From positions 4,340,001 through 4,404,000 of the forward strand of contig VDMD01000001.1 of assembly GCA_007026445.1 (NCBI GenBank): a DNA stretch of 64,000 bases, in the 5' to 3' direction. The translations under genes were made by a program, and so were the position numbers. The notes beneath the pieces were generated by a model. The model made no database searches. It was given only the letters and a program-made list of their open reading frames with translations, and was not told the origin of the DNA. Shown in pieces: positions 34,245-46,877 of this stretch (its first letter is position 1; every line of letters starts with the position of its first letter). Source of the DNA: Schizophyllum amplum. Taxonomy: Eukaryota > Basidiomycota > Agaricomycetes > Agaricales > Schizophyllaceae.

Positions 34245-34703
34245 CGTGGTAGCACAAGCAGAGTCGATGATGTCGACATGCGATCGCTCCAGGGCCCCGC
34301 TGACTCCAGATGTCACCGCCAAGGCCCTGGCCACTGGCCTGGAAGGAGTCCTGGCGCGTGCCTACCCTGTCGCTGGACCCATAAGACGAATGTTGCAATT
34401 TGTTCTACTAGAATCCGTCATACCATTGTTCTTTGGCTGTCTGTTGCAGAAAGAAAGTGGCGGAGATGATCAAGAGCAGTTCACGGCCCGGTTGCTCCCG
34501 GGTTTACTCTCAGACTCACTCTCAACGTAGAAGGATGCACAGCTTCAGCTAGCTTGGGCAAACTTATCACTCCATTGAAGAGGCATATCGATACAGACGG
34601 AAGGAGGGCATATGAATGTTGCACCATAACAGCATATCGTGGACATGATACATAGCGAGGCGGGAAGGAAGTATACAGCTGGACGCCCATGATGGCGAGT
34701 GAT
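34245..34703. other. Intergenic
   Basis: Promoter side of the NTF2-like gene and 3' side of the uS4 gene. No coding sequence is supported. Confidence 0.5.
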
Positions 34704-35532
34704 TTACTCTTCCTCCTCCTCGTCGCCACCCTCCTCGCGCTTGGCGGCGGCGGCAACGCGCTTGCGCTTGACGCGACCCGGGCGGCCTCCACCGTATGGC
34801 GAAGTGAGCGAGAAGTCGATGTGTTTTTGCGAGTCAAGACGAACGACGAACGACGGGACGTTGACAATCTGCTTGCCGACACTGAGCCGGTATCAGCACT
34901 GAACGCCTTCGTCTCACAGATGAATAGAACATACCGGATGTGGCGCTGGCGGATGAGCACACGCGCGTGGTGGATCGACTTGGCGAGGCCGCTCTTGAAG
35001 ACCTGGGTCTGCAGACGACGCTCCAAGAAGTCCTCGATCTTGAGCGCGAGCACGTAATCAAGACGCATGCGGCTCTCGTCGAGCACACCGATGCGCACGA
35101 GACGGCGAATCAGGGCGTTGCCCTCGAAGAGACGCTTCGGGTCCTTCTCATCGAGCTTGAGGAGCTCACGGGCCGCACGACGGATTTTGGAGAGGGTGAG
35201 CGCAATGCGCCAGATCTCGCGCTTGTTGCGGAGACCGTACTCGCCCGCGAGCTAAGAGACAAAATGAGCGAGGGCGCGAGATCGCGATACGCGCAAACAC
35301 GCACCTTCAACTCGGCATCGAGACGCGCCGACTCAAAGGGACGACGGGGGACCTTGTAACTGTAATGGGACAGGGCCAATGAAAATTAGCACGCCTGTTA
35401 TTCCCTCCACATCGAGTGGATCTTGCAGAGTGTGGTGAAGACTCACGTCTTGCTGTGCTTCCGCGGCGCCCTGCACGACAATCAGCATACTCTATATAAC
35501 ACGCGCCAGCAGCAGCGCACTCACCTGGGCAT
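34704..35532 (-). CDS. RPS9: 40S ribosomal protein S9 (uS4)
   Basis: Exons 35525..35532, 35447..35470, 35305..35359, 34935..35251 and 34704..34881 give 193 aa. Exon 1 codes only ATGCCCAG and exon 2 is 24 nt; together with exon 3 they encode [20 protein letters not shown], the correct uS4 N-terminus. The S4 RNA-binding segment follows ([37 protein letters not shown]). The tail is basic then acidic ([19 protein letters not shown]). It binds 18S rRNA in the small-subunit body near the mRNA entry. It is transcribed divergently from the eL21 gene with only 241 nt between start codons. Confidence 0.96.
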
Positions 35533-35773
35533 CTTGATTCTTGACGGGGACGACTATCGACGGCGGGAGCGCACGATCAAGGATTCGGCCGTCTGGGTGA
35601 CACGTGACTCTGAGCCACCGTTCGGCAAACGCCGATCACTGTATAGTTTGAGATGCGCACAGCGATCAGTGGGTGCGCCGTCGCTGCCGTCCACGATCCC
35701 CAGGCGAACGTTAGTGGAATTGCTGCTCGACGTCGTGCGAAGTTGCTGATCGACGTTGTAAACAGCCTTCAAG
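35533..35773. promoter_or_regulatory. Shared divergent promoter of the uS4 and eL21 ribosomal protein genes
   Basis: Only 241 nt separate the two start codons, so both promoters must lie here. A CACGTG palindrome is present at 35601..35606. No TATA box is evident. Confidence 0.6.
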
Positions 35774-36422
35774 ATGCCTCACTCATTCGGTTACCGCGCG
35801 CGTACGCGCCACATGTTCAAGCGGGGCTTCAAGGGTGCGCAGAATCGCTGAGGGCTTGGAAGTACGATGCTGACGATGCGCAGAGCACGGCCCCGTCAAG
35901 ATGTCGACCTACCTCATCAACTACCGCATAGGCGACATTGTTGACATCAAGGCGAATGCCGCACAGCAGAAGGGTATGCCCCACAAGTACTACCACGGGT
36001 GCGTTTACTATTCATATCCATCTCGCCGCAGTTTGACTGATCAGTGATTCCAGCCGCACGGGCATCGTGTACAACGTCACCCCCCACGCCGTCGGTGTCA
36101 TCGTGTACAAGGTCGTCGGCAACCGCTACATGGAAAAGCGCGTCAACCTCCGCGTCGAGCACGTCAGGCACTCCAAGTGCCGGCAGGAGTTCATCGACCG
36201 CGTCAAGTCCAACCACGAAAAGGGTGTCGCCGCGAAGGAGAAGGGCGGTGCGTCTCATCCATTCTTCCTACTCACTCCCACTTCCGCATGCTCAGTCCTT
36301 CACCCACAGAGCGCATCAACCTCCGCCGCGTCCCCGCCCTCCCCCGGGAAGCACGCACGATCTCCGTCACCGACAACGCACCGCAGACGATGCGCCCGGT
36401 GCGGTACGAGACCTACATCTAG
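35774..36422 (+). CDS. RPL21: 60S ribosomal protein L21 (eL21)
   Basis: Exons 35774..35834, 35884..35998, 36054..36247 and 36310..36422 give 160 aa, exactly the usual eL21 length. The chain starts [20 protein letters not shown], continues with [53 protein letters not shown], and ends PVRYETYI. All are eL21 hallmarks and each junction restores the family sequence. It is a structural protein of the large ribosomal subunit. Divergent neighbour is uS4. Confidence 0.97.
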
Positions 36423-36935
36423 ACTACGCGATGTACATCCAGTCGGGATCGCCCAGCCCGCGCAGGTGGCGCGGGTTTACGCCACTTCGCTGTCCATTAT
36501 GCTGTCTTCCACTCGCCCCTCACAGTACCGGCGCAGATGTATGTATGTAGTATGCCCACCATGCGATCACGAACCCATGAAACAGCATCTGCCGGTCAGC
36601 GTGTTCTTGTGGTCTCTTGAGCTGCTCTTTAGCATGGTTCACGCAATGGGGTCGAGGTCCAAACCAAATTAGATGCGGTGAGGTACGGCAGATCAGATGC
36701 AATAACACGGTAAGACGAGATGTAATGACAGTAAAGAGCAAGTCCAATGGATAACGACATATCCCAACACTGACATCCGTCCCAAGTTCGAAATCATCAC
36801 TAGGCGGCGGCGTCGAGAGTCGTTGACGATGATCTTGAGCTTGCGAGGCAGTGAGGTTTAAAGCCAAGTGGCAAGGGGATGTTCGCGGCTGGCGGGACTC
36901 GGACCAAGAAATAGTTGAGGAAAATTGATAGAAAC
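36423..36935. other. Intergenic
   Basis: 3' UTR of the eL21 gene and spacer up to the tRNA. No gene is seen. Confidence 0.5.
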
Positions 36936-36940
36936 AAAAA
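36936..36940 (-). terminator. RNA polymerase III terminator of tRNA-Ile
   Basis: On the minus strand a run of five T follows the tRNA 3' end by 24 nt, as expected for Pol III termination. Confidence 0.7.
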
Positions 36941-36964
36941 CTGCACGGGAATGCATGGCACAAT

Positions 36965-37037
36965 GGCCCGTACGGGGGTCGAACCCGCGACCTTGGCGTT
37001 ATTAGCACCACGCTCTAACCAACTGAGCTAACCGGCC
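36965..37037 (-). tRNA. tRNA-Ile-AAU: tRNA-Ile, anticodon AAU, intronless
   Basis: The 73-nt gene folds as a cloverleaf. The A box is TTAGCTCAGTTGG, the anticodon loop is CTAATAA with AAT, the B box is GGTTCGACCCC, and the acceptor arms are GGCCGGT and ACGGGCC with one internal G-G opposition. AAU is read as IAU after editing. No intron is present. Confidence 0.96.
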
Positions 37038-37209
37038 TTGCAATACAGCTTTCCGGTGCTTTTCAGGGCTGAGCTTCCTTTGTTGTGTGTAGGAATCGTA
37101 GCCCCGCTGCAGGATGTCAAGCAAATGACAAGAGGGCTTGTAGGGCAAGCCTGACTACAGTCTGTACTACAGAACAAGCAAGATATACGATACATCATCG
37201 ATGTGGGGT

Positions 37210-40200
37210 TTATCTTTGCACCGAAATGCTCTCGACGAGCCCTCGCCCAAGCCTCTCTATCTCGGACAGGACCGCTGAAGTGTTCAACACCACGCTGTCC
37301 TTACTTTTCGACTTGCTCGTAGAAGCCTAAAGGAGGACTAGTCAAAATAAATGCTGGGAACGGTATGTCAGACGCACCTTCTCCTGCGGTACCGTCGAAT
37401 AGCCCGCGCGTACGCGGAAGGGGCGCGGCTCATTCAGAGAGGGGTTCCAAACTCCAGCGATGACGTCCCCGCCGAAGGGATCGTGGAAGAACTTCACCGT
37501 GTCACCGTATATGCGCTGCAGGTCGGCGAGGAAAAGTTCTGCTGGGTCGAAGCCCGGGCGCACGGACTTCTCCTTGTGGCGTTCTTGCAAGTCGGGGTAG
37601 GCGACGTTGAGGAGGTATCGTGGGAGGTGAGCTTTGCGCAGGTGGATGAGGAAGTCGTAGCCTGATAGGGGATGGGTGAACATGGGCTGGATGGTGTGTC
37701 AGCAGAAGGTTGCCAGAAAATACGTTGTAGACACCTTGACGGTGAATGTCTCCGTCTCCAAGAGCTGAAGGTGATTCCACGTTGCTCGAGCTACCTCGCG
37801 TATGCGGTGCGCAACGATGCGGTCAGGGCCATGTGAAGTCCACACCCAGCCTTCCCGGTCTGCCTGTGTCGATATTCGCCAAACACCCTCCTTTGCATTC
37901 CGCGGGGCGGACATGAGGGGCGTGTCGCTCTCGTACAACGGCACCTCAAGCCCATCCTCCCATTGCCAGTCTTTCAAGAACGCCACGACTGCCGCAAGTC
38001 CGCGCTCTCGACTCGCAGGTACACCCGAGCGGGTCTCTTCTGGGGCCCGTGTCTTCCCCCGACCCACGAATACACTCGCGCACAACAGCTCAACGGCCTC
38101 CTCGCCAACATGGCCGCTTAGCAGCATATGTGACGCCAGCCAGCGCTTCACGAGCCGCACGGTACCCGACAGCGCGCCGTACCGATGCGACAGCGCCAGC
38201 ATTGCGCGATGGTGCGCCGGCGCATGCACGAACCGCCGAACGTGCACCTCCTTCGCCTCGAGCGCCTCCTGCCGCTCGCGCCCGCTCACCCCCGCCCCAC
38301 CGCCCCGCGTGACGTGAGGCAGCCGGCCCTGGTCCTCCGCCACCCGGTCCAGCAGCAGCGCCTCGCGCTCGTGCCAGATGCGCACCCAGAACGCCCAGCC
38401 CTCCGGCGTTACCACCTCCAGCCTGGCCTGATCAACGACCAGCGAGCGCGCCACGCCGTCGCCGACCACGACGCGCGCGACGAGGCCCGGCACCGCGCCC
38501 ATCAGCGCGTCCGCAACGCGCTCGCAGAACGCGAGCTTGATCTTCTGCACGGCGCGGAGGTCCGTCGGCCAGCGCGCGGAGCGCTCGAACTCGAGCACGG
38601 CCTCGATGGGCGCGAGGTGCGTCGCCCCGGCGGGGAGCTTGGGAAGGAGCGCGGTGGGCAGGGGCGCGGGCGCGAGGGCGCTGGTATAGCGTAACTGCGG
38701 GGCTGCAGCGCTCACGTTGAGTACCCCCAGCGGGAGCACGTCGTCCAGGGTCTTAAGCACGCGCACGACGCCGTCGAATGCCTCAATGGCGCCCTGGAAG
38801 CCCGCGCGCACGCCCGCAGCGGCGTACGCCTGCGCCACAGGCGCCGGCAGCCGCAGCACGGCGTCGAACTCGCGCTGCCAGGTGCGCACGGCGGCGGGCG
38901 GAATCGCAAAATGGGTCTGCAGGATGTGGGCGGTGATGAGGGCGGGAACGTGCGCGCGCTCGTCGCTGGTCTTGACATCCCAGACGACGCTCTCCGTGAT
39001 GCGGCCGTCTTTGAAGCGGCGTAGCTCGGCTTTGGAGCCCCAGAGCGCGCGGAAGGTGGCGGCGTGAGTGGGGTCAGGATCATCCGCGGGAGGGCCATGA
39101 TCGACAAGACGGAAGGCGTGTTCAGGATCGTGGATGATGCCAATGTGGATTGCAGAGGGCGTGGCAGGGAGCGCGTCCTCAAGTGGCCGAGAAAAGGATG
39201 AAGGATGAAGGATCGCTACGGCTTTGACACGATTGCCTAGGGCTTGCTGTAGCACGGAAGACAGTGCGGCGAGGCATGCGTTGGAGGGCGTTCCCTTGTC
39301 GATGATGTCGCCTGTAAAGGATTTGGCGTGTTTTGCAGACGAAATATCAACCCTGCATCCGTATGAATAACAGCAGAGAGAACCTGAAGGCGAGAGACTT
39401 ACTGGAGGACCATATCGAACCTTGTGCCAAGGTCACGCTTTTCCTTCAAGAAGACGTCGTCAAACGCGTCGTCCGAGGTGCTGAGGGCATTCAACGTTGT
39501 ACGCGCTTCATGGCGCAGCTGTTACAGATAGTCAGTCGAGGCACGGGTAAAGAATTCGATAGCACCTACGAGGGCGAGAGACCCGAGCGGAACGTCGGCG
39601 AGCAAGTTGACAGCGGATGCGGATCCCACGAAGGTCGCGCCAAATTGCTGAGCGTACTCTTCGTGATTTAACTGCTCGGGCATCAGCATCAACAAATTGA
39701 CGCAGCATGATGTACGCACATCCCGCGGCTCAGAGGCCCTGACGAAGATCGGCTCGTGTTCAAAGTCATGCTTCGCTATAATGGTCGGTCAGCTTTGAGT
39801 TGGCATGTAAATAGCCGTTTAACGCACCCAGAATATCCAATGCAGCCCGGAACATCTGATACGAACTCAAGCCCCTACCCAGCGGCTTGCGCTTCTTGCT
39901 CCCCGGACCTGCGCCCTCCTCGCCATACACCAGCAGCTCGAGTACGGCTGCCCAGAAGGAGCCCTTGGCTTCAAACCCCCGCACGCACATGCGCGTGCCC
40001 ACACCGAACCCACGCTGGTTCGCCCAAACGCGGAGGAGCGTGAGCGCATCGGTGAACGCGGCGCTCTGCTCCTTGAGCTTGTGCACGGCGAGCAGCTGCG
40101 GGCGCGGCGCGAATGCGGTGAGGAGGGTGGTGTTGTAGAGGGGAGTGGGAGGATGGTCGGCGGTCGAGGATGATATGCGCACGTTGGCGTGCGAGGGGGA

Positions 40201-41278
40201 GAGGTGACGCAAAGAGATGGGACATCTGGGGGAGAGGACGGGGATGACACACACGTCGACGTGCAGTTTTGTAAAGTCGGTGTCGGAGTTGTCTGATTGA
40301 TGGGTGAGGACCACCGACGTGAGCCTGGGGTCGTCGTTGGGGGAGTGGTAGGATACGTCGACGTTCAGCAATTTGTCCTGTTTTATTGCTGCGGCGATCA
40401 TGGCGATGTAAAAAGCGCGTTTGTGGAAGAAGCGGCCATTTAGGTAGTCTTTCTCCTGGAAGAGCGACTGCAGAGATGATCAGCGGACATCCCGTTGACC
40501 GACAAACAACGTACATCAGGCATCTCGACCGCCACATCTACGCGGAAGCGCGCCTTGTCCTTCCCCTTGACGGACACCTTGTTCCCCCAGCTGCCAACAA
40601 CGGTAATGTTGCTGGGCTTCTCGAACGCAACCTTCCAGTTCGTGTCCTCCGATGGCAGGGGAAGGGAGTACGGCACCGCAACACCTTGCTTTTGCAACGG
40701 TCGCGCCGCCTGCAGGGGGTGATTCGGCGCCTTGGAGGGTATTTTAATGAGGGAGGCGTGCAGCGCGAAGAGGAACTTCTCCAAGGGGGGCACCCGGCTG
40801 GCTTTTGGACGGACATTCGGCAGGAGCGCGTCGATCTACTGGCGTATGGTAAGTCGGCGCTCTGGCTGAGGGATCGCGTCACGCACCTGAAGCTTGAAGG
40901 AGCTCGACTGGTAGAGGTTCGCGGCGTCCTTGATCTGGCGCAGCTCGACGCCGGTGGGGGGCTTCTTCGACGTTCCCCCCGAGGCGCGGGGGTGGGCGTC
41001 TTGCTCGGGCTCGGCCATGAGCTCGTCTTCGTCGCTAATCGCGCCCCCCGCATTTGCATCTGGCCCCCCGTCAACTTCAAGATCTTCGAAGGCGGCACCG
41101 TCCTCGAGATCTTCGAACTCGTGCTCATCCGCTGAGAGCCCGCTTGCAGCATCTTCTTCTGGTGCCGCTTTGCGCGTCTGGCTGTGCATTAGATGGCAAT
41201 TGTGATGACCGTTTGAGATGCACGCACCTTCCGCTGGAGCTTCCCCTCCGTACGTTTGCGCTTCAAGTTCAGTGCCAT
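37210..41278 (-). CDS. UTP22: U3 snoRNP / small-subunit processome protein Utp22 (NOL6/Nrap family)
   Basis: Nine exons: 41228..41278, 40887..41177, 40515..40835, 39828..40467, 39570..39775, 39403..39518, 37735..39352, 37378..37686, 37210..37326; all in phase, 1222 aa, normal for the family. The N-terminus is basic then acidic. Nrap-domain marks are SSSFKLQIDALLPNV, FEKPSNITVVGSW, RVWANQRGFG, KAELRRFKDGRITESVVW, and RPFRVRAGYSTVP near the end. The C-terminus is VLSEIERLGRGLVESI. Utp22 is built on a degenerate poly(A)-polymerase-like core and works with Rrp7 in early 18S pre-rRNA assembly in the nucleolus. Exon 5's weak acceptor region and a 50-nt intron (39353..39402) were resolved by family sequence. 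Confidence 0.92.
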
Positions 41279-41830
41279 TGTTCTCACCGACAGCGTCAAC
41301 AAGCGCTGGAGGAAATTTCTGCACAGCCACGTACAGTCGATCTCGGAAACCTCGGGCCGCGTCTTCTGTTCCTGCCACCACGGCTCAGATGTTGGACTTG
41401 TACATATATTCTACAGAAAATATGCCCTGAGATGGCCTCAGACTCATTTCCACCACCGATTTTCTTGGCTCATAGAGGCCTCTGAAAGGCGCGTTACGGT
41501 GGCGTGTACTTGACGGTCATCAGACGCACAGCTTCGGCCGTTACAGTGCCACTTTCCTCGGACAGTAGGCCGCCTGGACAACCTCTAAGCCCCATACACA
41601 CTGCATGTGGCGCCGTATGAGTCAATGAATACCTATATGCCTCTCAGTATAGCCCGAGGGGCGCTCATGAACACGAACTGTATCGGGGTTAGAGTATGGG
41701 CGCTTATCATCAGCATCACATGGCCGTGGCCCACCGCCGCCCAGGTATATAGCTGTTTCGCTCTTGCAACAACAGCGCTTGCTACTTATTTGCCTTCCCC
41801 GCCCCACAACGCGACCCATCTTCGTCCGAC
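41279..41830. other. Divergent intergenic region
   Basis: Holds the promoters of the minus-strand UTP22 gene and the plus-strand EF-hand/ZZ gene. No coding sequence is supported. Confidence 0.5.
41746..41752 (+). promoter_or_regulatory. Possible TATA box
   Basis: TATATAG lies 79 nt before the ATG of the EF-hand/ZZ gene, in a fitting position for a core promoter. Based on motif and distance only. Confidence 0.35.
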
Positions 41831-44800
41831 ATGCGACCGTGGTCGACCCATTTCGTCGAACCGCCTACTATACCAGAGGTGCTCATCCCTGAGGTGAACA
41901 TAACGCGGCGGAAGACCTTTGTGCGTGGCGGCCCCCTTCGTTGCGCCCCTACGAACTTACTGACAGGGTACAGCAAAGCGACGAGACAGCAGCTGAAGAG
42001 AACGAGTTCGATGCCTTGCTGGAGAGGGCCGGCCACTCTCTCAGAAACAGGACTCGAGAGTCAGCGTCGCAACGCAAGTTCAATGCAGCTGGTACGCTTG
42101 CATGCCATCTCTGCCGAAAGCCTGACCTCACGTGTGAGCAGAGGACCGCGCATTGAAGAACGTGCCGCACACCGTTCTCCGTGACATTGCGTCCATCGAC
42201 GACAATGCGGCGTCTAATCAGATAGCGACGAATATTGGGGAGCAAGTCGAATATTTTGCTGAGAGCAGCGCCGTGCTCATGAAGGCACTGGACGAAATCT
42301 CGTCCATCCATCCCTTTATCAAAGGTCCATCCGCGCATTTGTATTCAGATGGGCCTCAGAGCTGATGACTTTCCCACTGTAGTCGCTGTTATGGCATTCA
42401 AAGCTGTCATTGCGCTCGAGCTGAAGCGCAGGGAGAACAATCACAAGGTCATAGCGCTCAACATACAGATGCAGGACATGATGTCTGCTTTGCTGCCGTG
42501 AGCCCGTTTCCTTGAGAAGTCTACAGATGATTCACTGGGTTCCCAAAGCTTGCGTCTCATACGAGACTCGCAACACATCGCTCCAGACGGCTCGACCGTG
42601 GAGAACAACATCAAGCCATTGATGCCTCAGATCGCCGACGATATAATCGCCTGCGGCAACGCTTGCGATGCCTACACAAAGAAGAGCATGGTTGGTCCGT
42701 ACCCCGTTATCATCTTCCTACACATTCGCACTCACTCCGCCCCCTTCACAGCCAAAGTCCTAAAGAGCTTCATCTACGAACAACGCCTCGCCGACTTCGG
42801 CGAACGCTTCGTGCAACGCCGCAGCTCCCTCGACCTCGCCCTCTCCGTGCACACCACCATGGGCGTCACGGAGACCAAGCACATGCTCAGCGCCATGAAC
42901 GCCAAGCTCGAGCTCCTCCTTCTCTTCCGGCGCCTCGACTCGCCGCGCGAGCGCGAGATCTCACAGTACGTGCGCGCGCACGGCGGGCCGAACGCGTGCA
43001 TGGGCGACGACCGCGCGCTGGAGGACCTCGCGCGCATCGACGCGGGCGCGCCGGCGGTCGGCGTGGGCAAGCGGCAGTCGCGGCGGGGGTCGATCGATCT
43101 GTCGGATGTGTTTTATTTGAAGAGGGAGCTGCAGGAGGATCTGGATGAGAGTTTGGAGAAGAATCTGGATCGGTTTTTGAGGAAGTTGGGGGCGCTGAAG
43201 GAGGAGCTGGTAAGTCTTCACTTAAATGATCACGTTTGTCCGAAGCCTGATTCCGGCAGCTCGGTGCGCTGGAGAATATTGAAACTTCCATACATCGGGA
43301 GGGCGATCGCGTCGTGACTGACCTGACGAAGGTGTATGCTCATGGGCCTCACGAGCGGATCAAGGACGAGGTATGTCTGTCTGATGCGGTAATTTATGGA
43401 TGTCCTAATTTTTCCCAGGAAATCCACAAATTGTGGCAAGATATGGTACGTACATATTTATCTGGTCTTTAGCAGCGCGCTCACTGGAATACAGCACTGG
43501 CGAAATGCTGTCAAGGCGCATCATTTCACGCTCGCTCTGCGCGACCATCTCATCGAGAAATACCGCAGCAGTCAAGGCCGTAACGACGTTCACAGCGCTC
43601 TTGTCAGCTTTACGCCTGCTTCGGCTGGCTCCACCGCATCCTACGTGTCACAATCGCAGTCGCCAGAGGACATTGTGCGCGCCGTCGCTGAGGCGCTCCA
43701 GCGGCAGAAGCGGGATACGGACGGGGACCGATGGGCGTTCGACACACTCACGATGCTCACCGTGCAACCGATCTCTGAGGCGTTTGATGACGATGGGACT
43801 GGGTTCAGTGAGTTCTGGGGCCTGCGCATGGTGCATGCGGTACTGAACGATATACAGTCAGCACGCGAGAAGTAAACGTTTTCACGTCTTCGCGGCCGAA
43901 GAAGTGGAGGTGAGTGCTATCTACCATTCCGTGTCCACTGCTGACAATGCTCGCCAGCCTGCTGCATTGGCTCGTGTACTGGGGCGAGGGTAATTTCTCC
44001 TTTCGTCCATATTGTTCCTGCTCGCTGACGTTCTTAGGATGGTACGACTCACTCATTACCTACCGGCACAACATCTTGCGTACCATGCAGAACATGTACT
44101 CTCTCCTCGACGGTCTGCGCCCCGCAAACCGCAGTGCAGTCGACCAATACCTCGGCCACATCGCGTTCCGGCGTATCGAGCTTCTTCTACGCGGGTTCGA
44201 TATTTCGCGACCGCGCCCACACCAGAGCATACTCGATCGCCTTCGCCCGTACACGCGGGCGGAGGAGGCCCGGCTGCGACAGCGCCTCGTAGGCGTAGGT
44301 TATGAGATTGACGACCCTAGCACACTGGAGGTTGTCAAAGGGCGTGGACGGATTGAGCAGGTGAGCTGTTATCTTGCTACTTTCCGTGCGAACCAAATGC
44401 TAAATTACATGTCAGTATATCTTCCCGCTACTATGCCTGATGCTTCACCACCATATGGGGATTATACAACTTGGCCATGCCTATTTGCTGGACGAGGCCG
44501 AATTGACCGCGGCATCGGAGAGTCTGTATCAGCTCATGGCGGCAGTCGACGAGCGCGTCATCAAACTGAGCGGTATGTCGTATTCCGATACTTTGGGCTT
44601 CGATGATGCTTATACCGTTCAGCCATCATGCGCCAGTCGCAAGTAGACCGTCACGCTCGTCTGTCTACATATTCATTCGGCATGGTATGCTGCCATCGCG
44701 CGATCAATAACGCGATTCTAATAACCCTCCCTTCAGTTCCAGCACGTCGCAGACCCATCGCGCTGTCTAGAGGATTACGCGACGGACAATCTTCTCCGCT

Positions 44801-46357
44801 TCAACTATCTGAGTGCAGGCACGAACGAGGAAGAACCTGCCGACACCCTAGAAGAAAGTCCCAAACTCCAAAAGGCCATCTTATCCTGGGCGTACGATTC
44901 TTCGGGCTATGTCGCATCACCTGCACTTGCGACGACCGAATCACATTTCTCTGGCACATGGACAGCCCTCTGCGGATATCATGGCGGTATGCAGTTTGGA
45001 TGGGTCTCTGGATTGCTCGACATCTCGCTCGATGTGGACGAGGATGGAGTCGTGTCCGGGGCAGGCCGCTGCGCTCTCGCTGACTGTGCGATTGAGGGAA
45101 CATGCGAGACCGACGAGGATGGGATTGCGACGCTCAAATTCACCGTGATATTCCAGGCCGTGCCCTGGGTATCGTCCACTGCGCTCAACACGCTGTCCTT
45201 CGAGGGTGGCTATCTTGAGGGCACGAATATGCTCTCCGGCTCATGGGGAAACGAGGGCGATGTAGTCCCCGAGTCGCTGATCCTGGTACGCACACCAGGG
45301 GACGTCTACCGGTTCCGACACTGCATAGACGACGAAGGTCGCTCCAGTGCTACGCTCTGGAAGTTCGCGCGAGACGCTACACTGCATCGCGTGCGTCGGC
45401 AACTGTGGAGTGCCACATACTTTCGGCAGCGACTTCAAGAAAAGAAGCTCTATGTAGACCTGCACTCGCGTCGGGTGTTCAACTGGAGTCTCCTGGCTGC
45501 GCAGCCTAATCTATCCTCGGACGAGGCGGTGACCCTCCATCATCTGAATGCCTCCATATCCCCTGAGGACGCGCGGTTTTATTTTTCGATCGTCGCCTTC
45601 CGCCGCAGGCAGCTGTGTATTCACCAGTACGTTCTTGTTGTCACAGTATAAATCGATTCAAGAACTCACCGTATTCACCAGCAATGCGTGGTGCAACTCC
45701 TGCCTTCGTATCATCGTCAACGACCGGTATATGTGCCTCCAATGCACCGAAGACGGTCTGCGGTACCAGATAGATCTCTGTGCCAGTTGCCAGGATCAGA
45801 CACCGACGAACGGAGCCCTCGTCCACAAGCGCTCGCATGCCTTGGCTAGATTGAACTTCGTCCTGCATGACAAGAGCAAGAAGCTGGTTTACGATGACGC
45901 CAACGAAGCACTGGATAGAGTCAAACAAATTGCCAGCCGTATCGACGGATTCACACTCGACTCGCCAACCACCGATAGATCTCGCGTGGACTCGGATAGC
46001 CTCAATCCACCAGAATGCGCAGCGTGCCACGAGCCCGTATCCCTGCCGTGCTGTTACTGTTCAGACTGCCATATCCGTATGTCTTCGCGTTCTTCTCAGT
46101 CGCAGCCGGTCTGACGAGTGCTAGTCTCCGAGCAGGACGTATTCACATGCGAAAATTGCCGCGACCTATCACATATTCCCTATCATGTCTGGATATTGGT
46201 CAAGGAAGAGTCCCTCCGTCCGGAACTTTCGGTGGTGGAGCTGCGGCTGAAGGCTCTCCAGCAGAGATTCGTGAACGAACAGAAGGGCGTGAGCGATCGC
46301 ATGGCTATACTCGAACGAAAGTTGGACATGGTGCTCAGTAAACTTAGCGGATCTTGA
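41831..46357 (+). CDS. Large multidomain protein: N-terminal helical bundle, EF-hand, ZZ-type zinc finger, coiled coil
   Basis: Seventeen exons: 41831..41920, 41974..42091, 42142..42324, 42383..42497, 42549..42694, 42752..43209, 43260..43370, 43419..43445, 43495..43807, 43873..43909, 43958..43989, 44038..44360, 44416..44572, 44623..44684, 44737..45626, 45682..46076, 46119..46357; all in phase, 1231 aa. Residues ~70-255 are helical (HPFIKVAVMAFKAVIALELK, QMQDMMSALLPLRLI), reminiscent of HeLo/MLKL-NTD-like bundles. An EF-hand loop FDDDGTGF lies at ~513-520, completed by SRPKKWSLLHWLVYW across two tiny exons. A ZZ-like Cys cluster lies at ~1022-1062 (WCNSCLRIIVNDRYMCLQC, LCASC), with a second Cys group and a terminal coiled coil. 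Such EF-hand/ZZ proteins are mushroom-specific and uncharacterised; a signalling role is inference. Confidence 0.85.
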
Positions 46358-46877
46358 TCAATGATGCATCTGCAGAGTCCAAACATTTAAATATTTACTC
46401 CTCACGATGAGGCTTTCAGGTTTATCGGCCGCCAGTGACACGCTTGAACGCCTGAACGTTGGGATTTAGCCTGCCCTCATGACCCATGTGTCTTCCAAGA
46501 TCGCAACTCGCTTTGGCTATTGGGAGAATACTATGAGTCAGGGAGGCAAATTCTTTGCTGTCGAATGGGCCAAAAGCCAATGATATCGTCGAATGCGATT
46601 ATAATGCTGAGATAGACTAAGGGGGTAGTAATACAATGGAGCCTGTCCATGAGTAGGGAAAGTATGTTACAGTCAATGCTACGAGAGTTCCGTAGATAAT
46701 GCGTGCCGGGAAGGGAGACAATGGGAAATGCTAATGCTACAATGAGGCCGGTGAGATAAGTTACGTGCGGTGGTTCCAATGCAATGTGCGATGAGTGGGT
46801 ATCGTGAAGAGTCGTAGATAGTCGTGTCGAGCGCGTCGAGCGCGCGTTATTTTCGGTGGAGTCGGAGTGGGTGGCAT
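46358..46877. other. Intergenic, convergent 3' regions
   Basis: AT-rich spacer between two convergent genes. No coding sequence is supported. Confidence 0.5.

Noticed and set aside
39781..40401. Separate gene for the middle UTP22 frame
   Set aside because: It is exon 4 of UTP22; phases and family sequence continue on both sides.
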